From the NCBI GenBank assembly GCA_005503065.1, contig SCOE01000030.1, positions 1 to 64,000 on the forward strand: a stretch of DNA of 64,000 nucleotides. The letters are read 5' to 3'. This DNA comes from Comamonadaceae bacterium ALPHA2B. GTDB taxonomy: Bacteria > Pseudomonadota > Gammaproteobacteria > Burkholderiales > Burkholderiaceae_C. The notes under the pieces are model-generated. The model saw only the letters and a list, made by a program, of their open reading frames with translations. It did no database searches and was not told the DNA's origin. Shown here piece after piece: positions 34,294 through 42,171 of the stretch. A program made the position numbers and the translations under genes. Position 1 is the first letter of the stretch; each line of letters starts with the position of its first letter.

Positions 34294-34695
34294 TCAGGCC
34301 GCCTTGAACTTGGGCAGCGTGATCTCGTCGGTGACCGCCTCGAAGGCCACCGCCACGCGCTGGCCGATGCGCACCGAATCGACGTCCTCGGTGACGATGT
34401 TGGTCATCATGCGCGCGCCTTCGTCGAGCTCGACCACCGCCACCACATAGGGCGCGTCGGCCTTAAAGGCCGGGCCGGCCGGGCGTCGCGCCACCGTGTA
34501 GCTGTAGATGCTGCCGGTGCCACGGGCGTCGGACCACTCCAGCGCGTCGCTGTGGCAGTGCGGACACAGTGCGCGCGGGTAGAAGTGGTGCCGTCCGCAG
34601 TCGCGGCAGCGCTTGAGGATCAGGCGGCGCTCCTTCAGCGCGGCCCAGTAGGGCGCGCTCTCGGGGTCGACGACGGGCAGGGGCTTCTCGTACAT
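34294..34695 (-). CDS. DUF35 OB-fold zinc-ribbon protein
   Basis: A 133-residue protein. An N-terminal helix is followed by a rubredoxin-like zinc ribbon with Cys30, Cys33, Cys44 and Cys47 (CRDC and CPHC), and then an OB fold (about 55-130) with SIYSYTVARRP. DUF35 proteins bind SCP-x-type thiolase homologues and, in the characterised Ltp2 pair, complete a retro-aldolase that clips steroid side chains. It starts 16 bases after the thiolase homologue, as expected for an obligate partner. Confidence 0.88.
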   Translation of the reverse strand: MYEKPLPVVDPESAPYWAALKERRLILKRCRDCGRHHFYPRALCPHCHSDALEWSDARGTGSIYSYTVARRPAGPAFKADAPYVVAVVELDEGARMMTNIVTEDVDSVRIGQRVAVAFEAVTDEITLPKFKAA

Positions 34696-34711
34696 GGCAG
34701 GTGGTCCGATG

Positions 34712-35884
34712 TCAGTGCGTCGAAAGAATGCAGGTGGCGCCGCTGGAGAGCGTGCCGCCGGTGCCGTGCACCAGCGCGGTGGCAGCGTCCTGCACCTGCC
34801 GCGGGCCGCACTCGCCGCGCAGTTGCCGAACGGCCTCGATCAGCAGGAAGATGCCGTACATGCCCGGGTGCGCATACGACAGTCCTCCGCCGTTGGTGTT
34901 CATCGGAAAGGCGCCGCCCGGCGCCGTGCGCTGGTTGGCCACGAAGGCTCCGCCTTCGCCCCGCTTGCAGAAGCCTAGCGCCTCGAGCGTGAGCAGCACG
35001 GTGATGGTGAAGGAGTCGTAGACCTCGACCACGTCGATGCCGTCGGGCCGTACGCCAGCCATCGCGAAGGCCTCGCGGCCGGCGATCTCGGCGGCCGCCA
35101 GGCGCGCGAGGTCGGGCATCGCGGCAATCGTCCAGTGCGTGTGCGCCTCGCCATAGCCGCGCACGTGCACCGGCTTGCGGTGACCGATGGCGCGCGCGTG
35201 CTCGGCGGTGGTCATCACGACGGCGCCGGCGCCGTCGGTGACCAGGCAGGCGTCGAGCAGGTGCAGCGGGTCCGAGATCATCGGACTGGCCAGCACGTCG
35301 TCGATCGACAGCGGCCCGCGCATCGTCGCCGCCGGGTTCAGCGCTGCCCACCTGCGTGTGGCGACGGCGATCTCGGCCAGTTGCTGGGACGTGGTGCCGT
35401 GCTCATGCATGTGCCGCATGGCCGCCAGTGCATAGCCACCCACCGGTGTGGGCATGCCCCAGGGCGTCTCGTACTGCATCGTCAGCACCGAGGGCCGCCC
35501 CGCGAGGTTGCGGCTGGCCTCGCTGCGCTGCAGGCTACCGTAGGTGATCAGCGCCACCTCGCAGCGCCCAGCCTCGAGGGCCGTGGCAGCGTGCGCCACA
35601 TGCGCCTCGAAGGCCGAGCCGCCGATGTTGGTGCCATCGACGAAGCGCGGCGCGAGGCCGAGGTACTCCGACAGCGTCACCGTGGCCAGCTGGCCCGGGC
35701 CCGGCACGCCCCACATGCCGGCGGTGAGCAGACCGTCCACCTCGCGCATGGCGATGCCCGCGTCGGCCAGCGCGTCGCGTGCGCACAGCGCCTGCGCCTG
35801 CAGCACCGACATCGGCGCCATCACCTTGCCGTCCTTCAACGGCAGGTCGGCCACGCCGACGATCACCGCCTCACGTTTGCCCAT
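34712..35884 (-). CDS. SCP-x/Ltp2-type thiolase homologue without active-site Cys (probable aldolase)
   Basis: A 390-residue thiolase-fold protein. At the nucleophile position the sequence is TNIGGSAFEAH (about 85-95), with glycines where thiolases have Cys. EVYDSFTITVLL near 297-308 and GGGLSYAHPGMYG near 335-347 are conserved in the SCP-x/Ltp family, and the tyrosines in these segments resemble those reported as essential in Ltp2 aldolase. With DUF35 encoded next, the pair may cleave a tertiary beta-hydroxyacyl-CoA by retro-aldol reaction rather than thiolysis. A GGAGA lies before the ATG at 35884, and the island operator is just upstream. Confidence 0.85.
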   Translation of the reverse strand: MGKREAVIVGVADLPLKDGKVMAPMSVLQAQALCARDALADAGIAMREVDGLLTAGMWGVPGPGQLATVTLSEYLGLAPRFVDGTNIGGSAFEAHVAHAATALEAGRCEVALITYGSLQRSEASRNLAGRPSVLTMQYETPWGMPTPVGGYALAAMRHMHEHGTTSQQLAEIAVATRRWAALNPAATMRGPLSIDDVLASPMISDPLHLLDACLVTDGAGAVVMTTAEHARAIGHRKPVHVRGYGEAHTHWTIAAMPDLARLAAAEIAGREAFAMAGVRPDGIDVVEVYDSFTITVLLTLEALGFCKRGEGGAFVANQRTAPGGAFPMNTNGGGLSYAHPGMYGIFLLIEAVRQLRGECGPRQVQDAATALVHGTGGTLSSGATCILSTH

Positions 35885-35916
35885 GACCGTGGCTCTCCTT
35901 CACAATGGCCGTCTGT

Positions 35917-35930
35917 CAAACAAATGTTAG
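35917..35930. promoter_or_regulatory. operator dyad CAAAC-AAAT-GTTAG
   Basis: One base off the full dyad, this site lies in the 56-base gap between the divergent thiolase homologue (start 35884) and SDR (start 35941). Being so close to both starts, occupancy would block either transcript. Confidence 0.5.
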
Positions 35931-35940
35931 GTTGAAGTGT

Positions 35941-36762
35941 ATGACGTCCACACCGTCCCGGCAATCGCCCCGGCCATCGCCCCCGCTCTCCGCCGCCATC
36001 GCACTGGTCACCGGCGCCACCGCCTACATCGGCCGCGCCATCGCGCTCGAGCTGGCGCGGCGCGGCGCCCACGTGGTGGTCAGCGGGCGCAACGCTGCCG
36101 CCGGTCAGGCGGTGGCCAACGAGATCGCCGCCACCGGCGGGCGCGCCGAGTTCGCTGCTGCCGACCTGACCGATCGCGCCGCCGTGCAGGCGCTGGTCGG
36201 TGGCATCGTGCAGCGCCACGGCCGGCTGGACGTGCTGGCCGCCAGCGGCGCCGGCGCCAGCAGTGATTCGCTGGCCTTCAAGCTGTTCATGGACATGAGC
36301 GGCGAGGACTTCGACACCTACATCCGCTCGCACTGGCTGGCGCGCGCACACGTCATCCAGGCGGCCGCGGCGGCCATGCGCGCCAACCAGCACGGCAAGA
36401 TCGTCGCCATCGGCACCGACGCCGGCCGCGTGGCCACGGTGGGCGAGTCGTTCATCGGTGGCGCCACCGGCGGCATGATGCAGATGTGCCGCGTGCTGGC
36501 GCGCGAACTTGGCCGCGACGGCATCCGCATCAACGCGGTGGCGATGAGCTACATCGCCGACGCCGAGCCGCGCTGGGGCGGCGCCTCGCCGGAGCTGGCG
36601 AGCCACGAGCGCGGCATGCTGCAGCAGTTGAAGAAGCGCATGCTGTTCCCGGTGCACTGCGCCGACATCGCGCAGGCGGCGGCCTTCTTTGCCGGGCCCG
36701 AGTCGGACGCGATCACCGGGCAGACGCTCAGCGTCAACGGCGGGCTGAGCACGCCGGGCTGA
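35941..36762 (+). CDS. SDR-family protein with altered active site
   Basis: A 273-residue short-chain dehydrogenase/reductase fold. The nucleotide loop is VTGATAYIGRAIA near 24-36, DLTD near 76 binds adenine, and the C-terminal SDAITGQTLSVNGGLS is normal. The catalytic Tyr-x-x-x-Lys is missing: the segment reads VGESFIGGATGGMM near 168-181, with Phe for Tyr and no Lys. The Ser position (IGTDAG) is also changed. It may use another mechanism, like some enoyl reductase-type SDRs, or be non-catalytic. It is alone on its strand with the island operator ten bases before its ATG. Confidence 0.8.
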   Translation: MTSTPSRQSPRPSPPLSAAIALVTGATAYIGRAIALELARRGAHVVVSGRNAAAGQAVANEIAATGGRAEFAAADLTDRAAVQALVGGIVQRHGRLDVLAASGAGASSDSLAFKLFMDMSGEDFDTYIRSHWLARAHVIQAAAAAMRANQHGKIVAIGTDAGRVATVGESFIGGATGGMMQMCRVLARELGRDGIRINAVAMSYIADAEPRWGGASPELASHERGMLQQLKKRMLFPVHCADIAQAAAFFAGPESDAITGQTLSVNGGLSTPG

Positions 36763-36795
36763 GCGGGGCGGGTAGCCGAGCGCCGGCAGCGTCGC

Positions 36796-38301
36796 TCAGC
36801 CGCCGTGCGCGGCCTTCACGGCTGCCCGGTCGACCGCGCCGGCGGCGGTGCGCGGCAGCCGCTCGACGAAGACCACGTGCTTGGGCTTCTTGTAGCGCGC
36901 GATGCGCTGGCCGACGAACTCGATCAGCGCCTCGCTCGCGACGCTCGTGCCCGGCCTGGCCTCGCAGACGGCCTTCACCGCCTCGCCCCACTGCGCGTCG
37001 GGCACGCCGAACACCACCGCGGCGGCCACCGCCGGGTGCTCGGCGAGGGTGCGTTCCACTTCGGCCGGGTAGACGTTCTCGCCGCCCGGCTTGATCAGTT
37101 CCTTGGCCGGCGAGCGCCCCGTGTACCAGAGGTAGCCGTCGGCATCCAGGCGCCCCATGTCGCCGGTGTGGTGCCAGCCGTTGCGCAAGGTGAACGCGTT
37201 GTCTGGATCGCGCTGCCAGTAGCCCAGGAACACCATCGGGCCGCGCACGACGATCTCGCCGGTGGCGCCAGTGGGCAAGGAATGGTCTTCGTCGTCGACG
37301 ATGGCCACGACGTGGCCGTCCGCTGGAAGCCCGGCGCTGCCCGGGCGTTCGGACAGCCGCGCCGTGGAGATCGAGCCCGAGGTCTCGGTCTGCCCGTAGC
37401 CGACCCAGAACTCGGCGTGCGGGCAAGCGGCGGCAAATCGCGCCAGCGTCTCGGGCGACTCCAGTCCGCTGACCACGCGCAGCGCCTTCAGCGCCGACCC
37501 GGCCGCCGCCGCCGCGTCCAGCACGCCGGCCAGCATGGGCGGGAACGATCCCATCACGCTGCCGCCTTCGCGCTCGATCGCCTCCACCACCGCCGTCGGG
37601 TCGAAGCGCGGCAGCACGATCGTGGAGCCGCCGGCCGCCTGCAGTGCCATCCACATCGCGATCCCGGCGATGTGGAACAGCGGCAGCACGCCCACATGCA
37701 CGTCCTGCGGCGTCAGCCCCCAGCCCTGCGCGGCGCGTGCCGCGCCCTCGAGCAGGCCGCGGTGCGACAGCAGGGCACCACGCGCCTTGCCGCCGACGGC
37801 TGCGGTGTGGACGATGAGCAGCCCGGCGGTGTCGTCGATGACGGCCGGCGGTGGCGCAGCGCCATCCCGGTACAGCGTGGCCGCTGCCGGCCAGCCGGCC
37901 GCGTCGACCCCGGCGGAAAACGTGCGCATGGCGGAGAGATCGGCGTTCGCCAACGACGCCAGGAGGTCGGGCGCCGCGATCACCACCCGGGGCGCGGTGT
38001 CGGCCAGCACATGGGCCACCTCGTCGGCCGCCAGGCGCCAGTTCACCGGCACGACGATGGCGCCCAGGCGCGCAGCGGCGCCGAACAGGTCCAGGTAGAG
38101 CGCTCCGTTGTGGGCGACGATGGCGATGCGGTCGCCTGCGGACACCCCGGCGGCGGCCAAGCCGCAGGACAGCCGTTGCACACGCTGGGCGTACTCGGCG
38201 TGCGTCACGCGGACACCGTCGGCGCTGTAGGCCGTGCGCCGCCCGTGCAGGCGGGCGTTGCGCTCGATCCGATCGAACAGGGTGAAGGAGCGAAGGCTCA
38301 C
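36796..38301 (-). CDS. AMP-dependent acyl-CoA ligase homologue with degenerate catalytic motifs
   Basis: A 501-residue member of the ANL adenylate-forming superfamily. The fold motifs are clear: GYGQTET near 315, HTGDMG near 396, and ELIKPGGENVYPAEVE near 420. Two key elements are altered. The phosphate loop at 165-175 reads HTAAVGGKARG instead of the Ser/Thr/Gly-rich consensus, and the C-terminal adenylation lysine is replaced by Ala489 in RTAAGAVDR. The acyl-AMP step should be impaired, so it may be a pseudoenzyme, a thioester-forming half enzyme or a binding protein. It starts at GTG 38301, overlapping the hydrolase stop (GTGA). Confidence 0.82.
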   Translation of the reverse strand: MSLRSFTLFDRIERNARLHGRRTAYSADGVRVTHAEYAQRVQRLSCGLAAAGVSAGDRIAIVAHNGALYLDLFGAAARLGAIVVPVNWRLAADEVAHVLADTAPRVVIAAPDLLASLANADLSAMRTFSAGVDAAGWPAAATLYRDGAAPPPAVIDDTAGLLIVHTAAVGGKARGALLSHRGLLEGAARAAQGWGLTPQDVHVGVLPLFHIAGIAMWMALQAAGGSTIVLPRFDPTAVVEAIEREGGSVMGSFPPMLAGVLDAAAAAGSALKALRVVSGLESPETLARFAAACPHAEFWVGYGQTETSGSISTARLSERPGSAGLPADGHVVAIVDDEDHSLPTGATGEIVVRGPMVFLGYWQRDPDNAFTLRNGWHHTGDMGRLDADGYLWYTGRSPAKELIKPGGENVYPAEVERTLAEHPAVAAAVVFGVPDAQWGEAVKAVCEARPGTSVASEALIEFVGQRIARYKKPKHVVFVERLPRTAAGAVDRAAVKAAHGG

Positions 38302-39221
38302 GCGGTGCTCTCCTTGGGCGTTGCAGACGCTGCCGTAGCGCCCGCGCGGGCGGCGGGCATGGCGGTGTCGAGGAAGTCGATCAGGCTCGCCGTGAACACG
38401 TCGTTGGCGTCGCCGGCCACCATGTGGCCGGCCTGGGCCAGCTCATAGAAGCGCGCGCGCGGGAACTCGGCGCAAAAGCGCGCCGCCCCGGCGGCGCTGA
38501 TGACGTCGCTGCGGCCGCCCCGCACCAGCGCCACCTGCCCGCGGTAGCGCGCGAGCGAGCGCGCGAGGTAGTCCGGGTCGTTGCGGTGGCTGTGGTTCTC
38601 GTCGTTCATGAGCCGCGGATCCCAATGCCACACCCAGCGCCCGGCGGCGTTGCGTCGCAGGTTCTTGCCCAGCCCGCGCGGATGCGCCTGCACCGGCCGG
38701 CCTCGGTAGGCCGCGATGTGTTGCGCCGCCTCTTCGAGCGAGGCGAACCCGTCGGGGTGGGCGCGCATGAAGCCGACGATGCGATCGACCCCCGCCGATT
38801 CGAGCCAGGGGCCCACGTCCACCAGCGCCAGCGCGGCAACGGCCGGTGCATCGGCGCGGCCGACCAGCGCCATGCCGATCATGCCGCCGAGCGACGCGCC
38901 GACGATGGCCAGCGGCGAACCGAGTTCACCGCACAGCCGCGCCACATCGGCCGCCAGCTTGTCGACGTGGTAGTCGCCCTGAGGCGACCACGCCGATTCG
39001 CCATGGCCCGGCAGGTCCAGCGCCACCGCGCGCCAGCCGGCCCGCGTCAGCGCCAGCGCCGTGCCCTGCCAGGCATGGCGGGTCTGGCCCCCGCCGTGCA
39101 TCAGCAGCACGGTCGGCGCCTGCTGCGGCCCGGCGACATCGGCCACCCAGGCGCCGCCGTCGAAGCCCGCAAACTCGACGCGCTGCGCCCGCGCCGCAGG
39201 CCCTTCAGTTGGCGGCGCCAG
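38298..39221 (-). CDS. alpha/beta hydrolase, probable CTG start
   Basis: An alpha/beta hydrolase of 307 residues. VLLMHGGGQTRHAW holds the oxyanion loop, LDLPGHGES follows, the nucleophile Ser is in IVGASLGGMIGM, the acid in VRGGRSDVIS, and His in QAGHMVAG. A GTG at 39146 would begin at VADVAGP, losing the first strand RVEFAGFDGGAW that homologues have. Upstream in frame, CTG 39221 lies six bases after a perfect AGGAGG, inside the end of the transglutaminase-like gene, with a 17-base overlap like other junctions here. CTG is therefore the preferred start. The product may act on an ester or thioester; 4-base overlap with the ligase homologue suggests joint use. Confidence 0.75.
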   Translation of the reverse strand: MAPPTEGPAARAQRVEFAGFDGGAWVADVAGPQQAPTVLLMHGGGQTRHAWQGTALALTRAGWRAVALDLPGHGESAWSPQGDYHVDKLAADVARLCGELGSPLAIVGASLGGMIGMALVGRADAPAVAALALVDVGPWLESAGVDRIVGFMRAHPDGFASLEEAAQHIAAYRGRPVQAHPRGLGKNLRRNAAGRWVWHWDPRLMNDENHSHRNDPDYLARSLARYRGQVALVRGGRSDVISAAGAARFCAEFPRARFYELAQAGHMVAGDANDVFTASLIDFLDTAMPAARAGATAASATPKESTA

Positions 39222-39897
39222 GGCTCACCTCCTGCTCGAAGTCGCCGCCGCCGGCATTGCTCATCCAGCTTTCGAAGGCGGGGTAGGTCTGCGCGAAGAC
39301 GGCGAGCATCTCGCGCCGGGGAATGTCGGCAAAACTGCCGCGCTCGCGGATGTATTCCATGTGGCGGCGACCCTGCGTGTCGAACTCGTGGAAGATCGAA
39401 TCGGCCGTGCCGTCGAACTCCAGCGGCTTGACGCCGGCCTTCTCGCACAAGGCCAGATTGAAGGCCGGCGTCGCCTTGACCCATTGGCCGTTGATCAGCA
39501 GTTCGGCGAAGCCGTGGAACGCGAAGACATCGGTCTTCATCATCGCCAGCAGCCGCGGGCTCGTCAGGTGGTTGCGCACGTCGGCGAAGCCCAGGCGCGC
39601 CGGAACGCCCATCGCACGCGCCGATGCCGCGAGCAGCGCCGCCTTCGGCACGCAGAAGCCGCGGCCGTTGGCGATGACGTGGCTGGCCTTGAGCCCCTGT
39701 TCCGACATGTCGAAGAAATACGGGTCGTAGCGAAAGCCGTCGCGCACCGCGTAGTACAGGCGCACGGCGATTTCGCGCGCGGGCATCGAGCTGCTCACGT
39801 GTTCGCGCGCGAAGGCCTGGACCGCGGGGTGATCGCTGTCGACGCAGCGCCCGGGCGCAAGGTAGAGGTCGGGGGAAGGGTTCGAAGCGCTGGACAT
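39205..39897 (-). CDS. transglutaminase-like (papain-fold) domain protein
   Basis: A 230-residue transglutaminase-like protein. The Cys of the triad lies in NGRGFCVPKAALL near 80-92, His in FAFHGFAELL near 128-137, and an acidic partner in KATPAFN region near 144-150 is not certain. There is no signal peptide, so it is cytoplasmic. The start ATG 39897 (MSSASNP) is chosen because upstream codons are Arg-rich and unlike the family. It heads a three-gene minus operon with the alpha/beta hydrolase and the altered CoA ligase homologue. Bacterial relatives are mostly uncharacterised; cleavage of an amide or peptide-like bond in the substrate is possible. Confidence 0.7.
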   Translation of the reverse strand: MSSASNPSPDLYLAPGRCVDSDHPAVQAFAREHVSSSMPAREIAVRLYYAVRDGFRYDPYFFDMSEQGLKASHVIANGRGFCVPKAALLAASARAMGVPARLGFADVRNHLTSPRLLAMMKTDVFAFHGFAELLINGQWVKATPAFNLALCEKAGVKPLEFDGTADSIFHEFDTQGRRHMEYIRERGSFADIPRREMLAVFAQTYPAFESWMSNAGGGDFEQEVSPGAAN

Positions 39898-40028
39898 GCG
39901 GGTGGGCGGCAAGCGGTGGAGGGAGGCGGCGCAGCGCGGCTCGGCGCTGCCTGTTCGACGCTGCGGGCAAACCCGTAGCGCATTGCAGCGACGATACCCG
40001 TCGCAAAGCGCTAGGATAGCATACCTAT

Positions 40029-40042
40029 CGAACATTCGTTAG
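40029..40042. promoter_or_regulatory. operator dyad CGAAC-ATTC-GTTAG
   Basis: One mismatch from the full dyad, located 26 bases before the oxidoreductase start at 40069 and about 130 bases before the divergent transglutaminase-like gene. It should control the rightward operon, possibly both. Confidence 0.5.
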
Positions 40043-40068
40043 TTGCCTCACAGCTCAACTGGATTGCG

Positions 40069-42153
40069 ATGCGCCCGTCGACACCCGCGTTCCCCCATCT
40101 GCTCGCCCCTCTGCAGGCCGGGCGCCACACCCTGCGCAACCGCACGCTGATGGGCTCCATGCACACCGGCCTGGAGCACCTGGATGGCAGCACGGCGCGC
40201 CTGGCCGCCTTCTACGCCGAGCGCGCGCGCGGCGGTGCCGGCCTGATCGCCACCGGCGGCTACGCCATGAACTCCGAGGCCCGGCTGGATGAACACGGAC
40301 CGATGCTGGCCACGCCCGAGCAGGCCGACGCCTTGCGCCCGATCCCCGACGCGGTGCATGCCGAGGGCGGCAAAATCGTGCTGCAGGTCCTGCATACCGG
40401 CCGCTACGGCAAGATCGGCAACCTTGTCGGCGCCTCGGGCATCCCCTCGCCCATCAACCGACGCGTGCCGCGCACGCTGGCCACGGAGGAGGTCTGGCGC
40501 ACCATCGATGACTACGTTCGCTGTGCCGAGTTGGCCGTGCACGCCGGCTTCGACGGCGTGGAGGTGATGGGCTCCGAGGGCTACCTCATCAGCCAGTTCA
40601 GCACCACGCGCTGCAACGACCGCAGCGACGAGTTCGGCGGCAGCGTCGAGAACCGCCACCGCCTGCCGGTGGAGATCGTGCGGCGCACGCGCGAGCGCCT
40701 GGGGCCGCAGGCGCTGATCATGTACCGCCTGTCGGCGCTCGACCTGGTGGACGGCGGCGCGCCGGCCGACGAGGTGATCGCGCTCGCCCGCGCCATCGAA
40801 GCCGCCGGCGCCGACCTCATCAACACCGGCTTCGGCTGGCATGAAGCCAAGGTGCCGACCATCGCCTACCTCGTGCCCCGCGCGGCCTTCCGCACCGTCG
40901 GAGCGCGCATCAAGCGCGCGCTGAAGATTCCGCTGATCCTGTCCAACCGCATCAACACGCCGGAGGTGGCCGAGGACATCATCGCGTCGGGCGACGCCGA
41001 CATGGTGTCGATGGCGCGCCCCTTCCTCGCCGACGCCGATTTCGTGCGCAAGGCCGCGGCCGGCCGGCCGCAGGCCATCAACACCTGCATCGCCTGCAAC
41101 CAGGCCTGCCTGGACTTCATCTTCACCGGCAAGCCCACGTCGTGCCTGGTGAACCCGCGCGCCGGGCGCGAGCTGGAGTTCGCCGCCATGCCCGCGCCGA
41201 AGGCGAAGCGCCGGGTGGCGGTGGTGGGCGCCGGCGCGGCCGGCCTGGCCTGCGCAGTCACGGCCGCCGAACGAGGCCACGCCGTCACCCTGTTCGAGGC
41301 CGGAGCGGCCATTGGCGGCCAGCTCAACCTGGCGCGCGCCGTTCTCGGCAAGGAAGAATTCCATGAGCTGCTGCGCTACTTCGACACGCGCGTGGCCGAG
41401 CAGGACGTGCAGCTGCGGCTGGGCGTGCGCCCGACCGCCGCCGAGATAGCCGCCGGCGGCTTCGACCGCGTTGTGGTCGCCACTGGCGTGCGTGCGCGCT
41501 GGCCCGACATCGCCGGCATCGACCACCCCAAGGTCGTCGGCTACGCCGAGCTGCTGTCGGGGCGCCGCACTGCGGGCCGACGGGTGGCCGTCATCGGCGC
41601 AGGCGGCATCGGCTTCGACGTCGCCGAATACCTGCTGCACGCCGAGTGTGATCCCGCGGCCGATCCGCAGGACCCGGGGCAGGCCCCTGAGCAGCCGGGT
41701 GGCGACGGCGCTGCGAACCAGTTCTTCGCCGACTGGGGCGTCGACCTCGCCGAGCAGAACCCGGGCGGGTTGCGCGAGCCGCATCGCCCCGCCCCCTGGC
41801 GCTCGGTGACGCTGCTGCAGCGCAAGCCCAACAAGCCCGGTGCCACGCTGGGCCTCACCACCGGCTGGGCGCTGCGCGCGCGCCTGGAGCAGCGCGGGCT
41901 GAAGGCGCTGAGCGGATGCACCTACGAGCGCATCGACGATGCCGGGCTGCACCTGCGCATCAACGGCGAGCCGCGGCTGCTGGAGGTTGACACGGTGGTC
42001 GTGTGCGCCGGCCAGGAGCCCGAGGCCGGATTGGCTGACGAGCTGCGCGAGCTCGGCGTCGAGCCGGCGGTGATCGGCGGCGCCGAGCTCGCGGCCGAAC
42101 TCGACGCGCTGCGCGCCATCGACCAGGGCACGCGCCTGGCCATGACGTTTTGA
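40069..42153 (+). CDS. NADH:flavin oxidoreductase / 2,4-dienoyl-CoA reductase (FadH-like)
   Basis: A 694-residue multidomain reductase. An OYE-type FMN barrel (about 10-345) is followed by a 4Fe-4S site with cysteines in CIACNQACLDF and SCLVNP (about 342-362), then FAD and NAD(P) domains with VAVVGAGAAGLACAV near 384-398 and VAVIGAGGIGFDVAEYLL near 506-523. The order and length fit 2,4-dienoyl-CoA reductase FadH and related enzymes that remove double bonds from conjugated enoyl-CoAs. That activity suits unsaturated terpenoid acids. It begins the operon running to 49734. Confidence 0.87.
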   Translation: MRPSTPAFPHLLAPLQAGRHTLRNRTLMGSMHTGLEHLDGSTARLAAFYAERARGGAGLIATGGYAMNSEARLDEHGPMLATPEQADALRPIPDAVHAEGGKIVLQVLHTGRYGKIGNLVGASGIPSPINRRVPRTLATEEVWRTIDDYVRCAELAVHAGFDGVEVMGSEGYLISQFSTTRCNDRSDEFGGSVENRHRLPVEIVRRTRERLGPQALIMYRLSALDLVDGGAPADEVIALARAIEAAGADLINTGFGWHEAKVPTIAYLVPRAAFRTVGARIKRALKIPLILSNRINTPEVAEDIIASGDADMVSMARPFLADADFVRKAAAGRPQAINTCIACNQACLDFIFTGKPTSCLVNPRAGRELEFAAMPAPKAKRRVAVVGAGAAGLACAVTAAERGHAVTLFEAGAAIGGQLNLARAVLGKEEFHELLRYFDTRVAEQDVQLRLGVRPTAAEIAAGGFDRVVVATGVRARWPDIAGIDHPKVVGYAELLSGRRTAGRRVAVIGAGGIGFDVAEYLLHAECDPAADPQDPGQAPEQPGGDGAANQFFADWGVDLAEQNPGGLREPHRPAPWRSVTLLQRKPNKPGATLGLTTGWALRARLEQRGLKALSGCTYERIDDAGLHLRINGEPRLLEVDTVVVCAGQEPEAGLADELRELGVEPAVIGGAELAAELDALRAIDQGTRLAMTF

Positions 42154-42171
42154 GTTTGGAGCGCCCCGACG

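Noticed and set aside
34712-35884. A normal beta-ketothiolase.
   Set aside because: The nucleophile Cys is replaced by Gly and a DUF35 partner follows, so an SCP-x/Ltp2-type role is more likely.
36763-36795. A terminator hairpin between the SDR and ligase homologue.
   Set aside because: Only a five-base stem with a ten-base loop could be drawn, which is expected by chance at this GC content.
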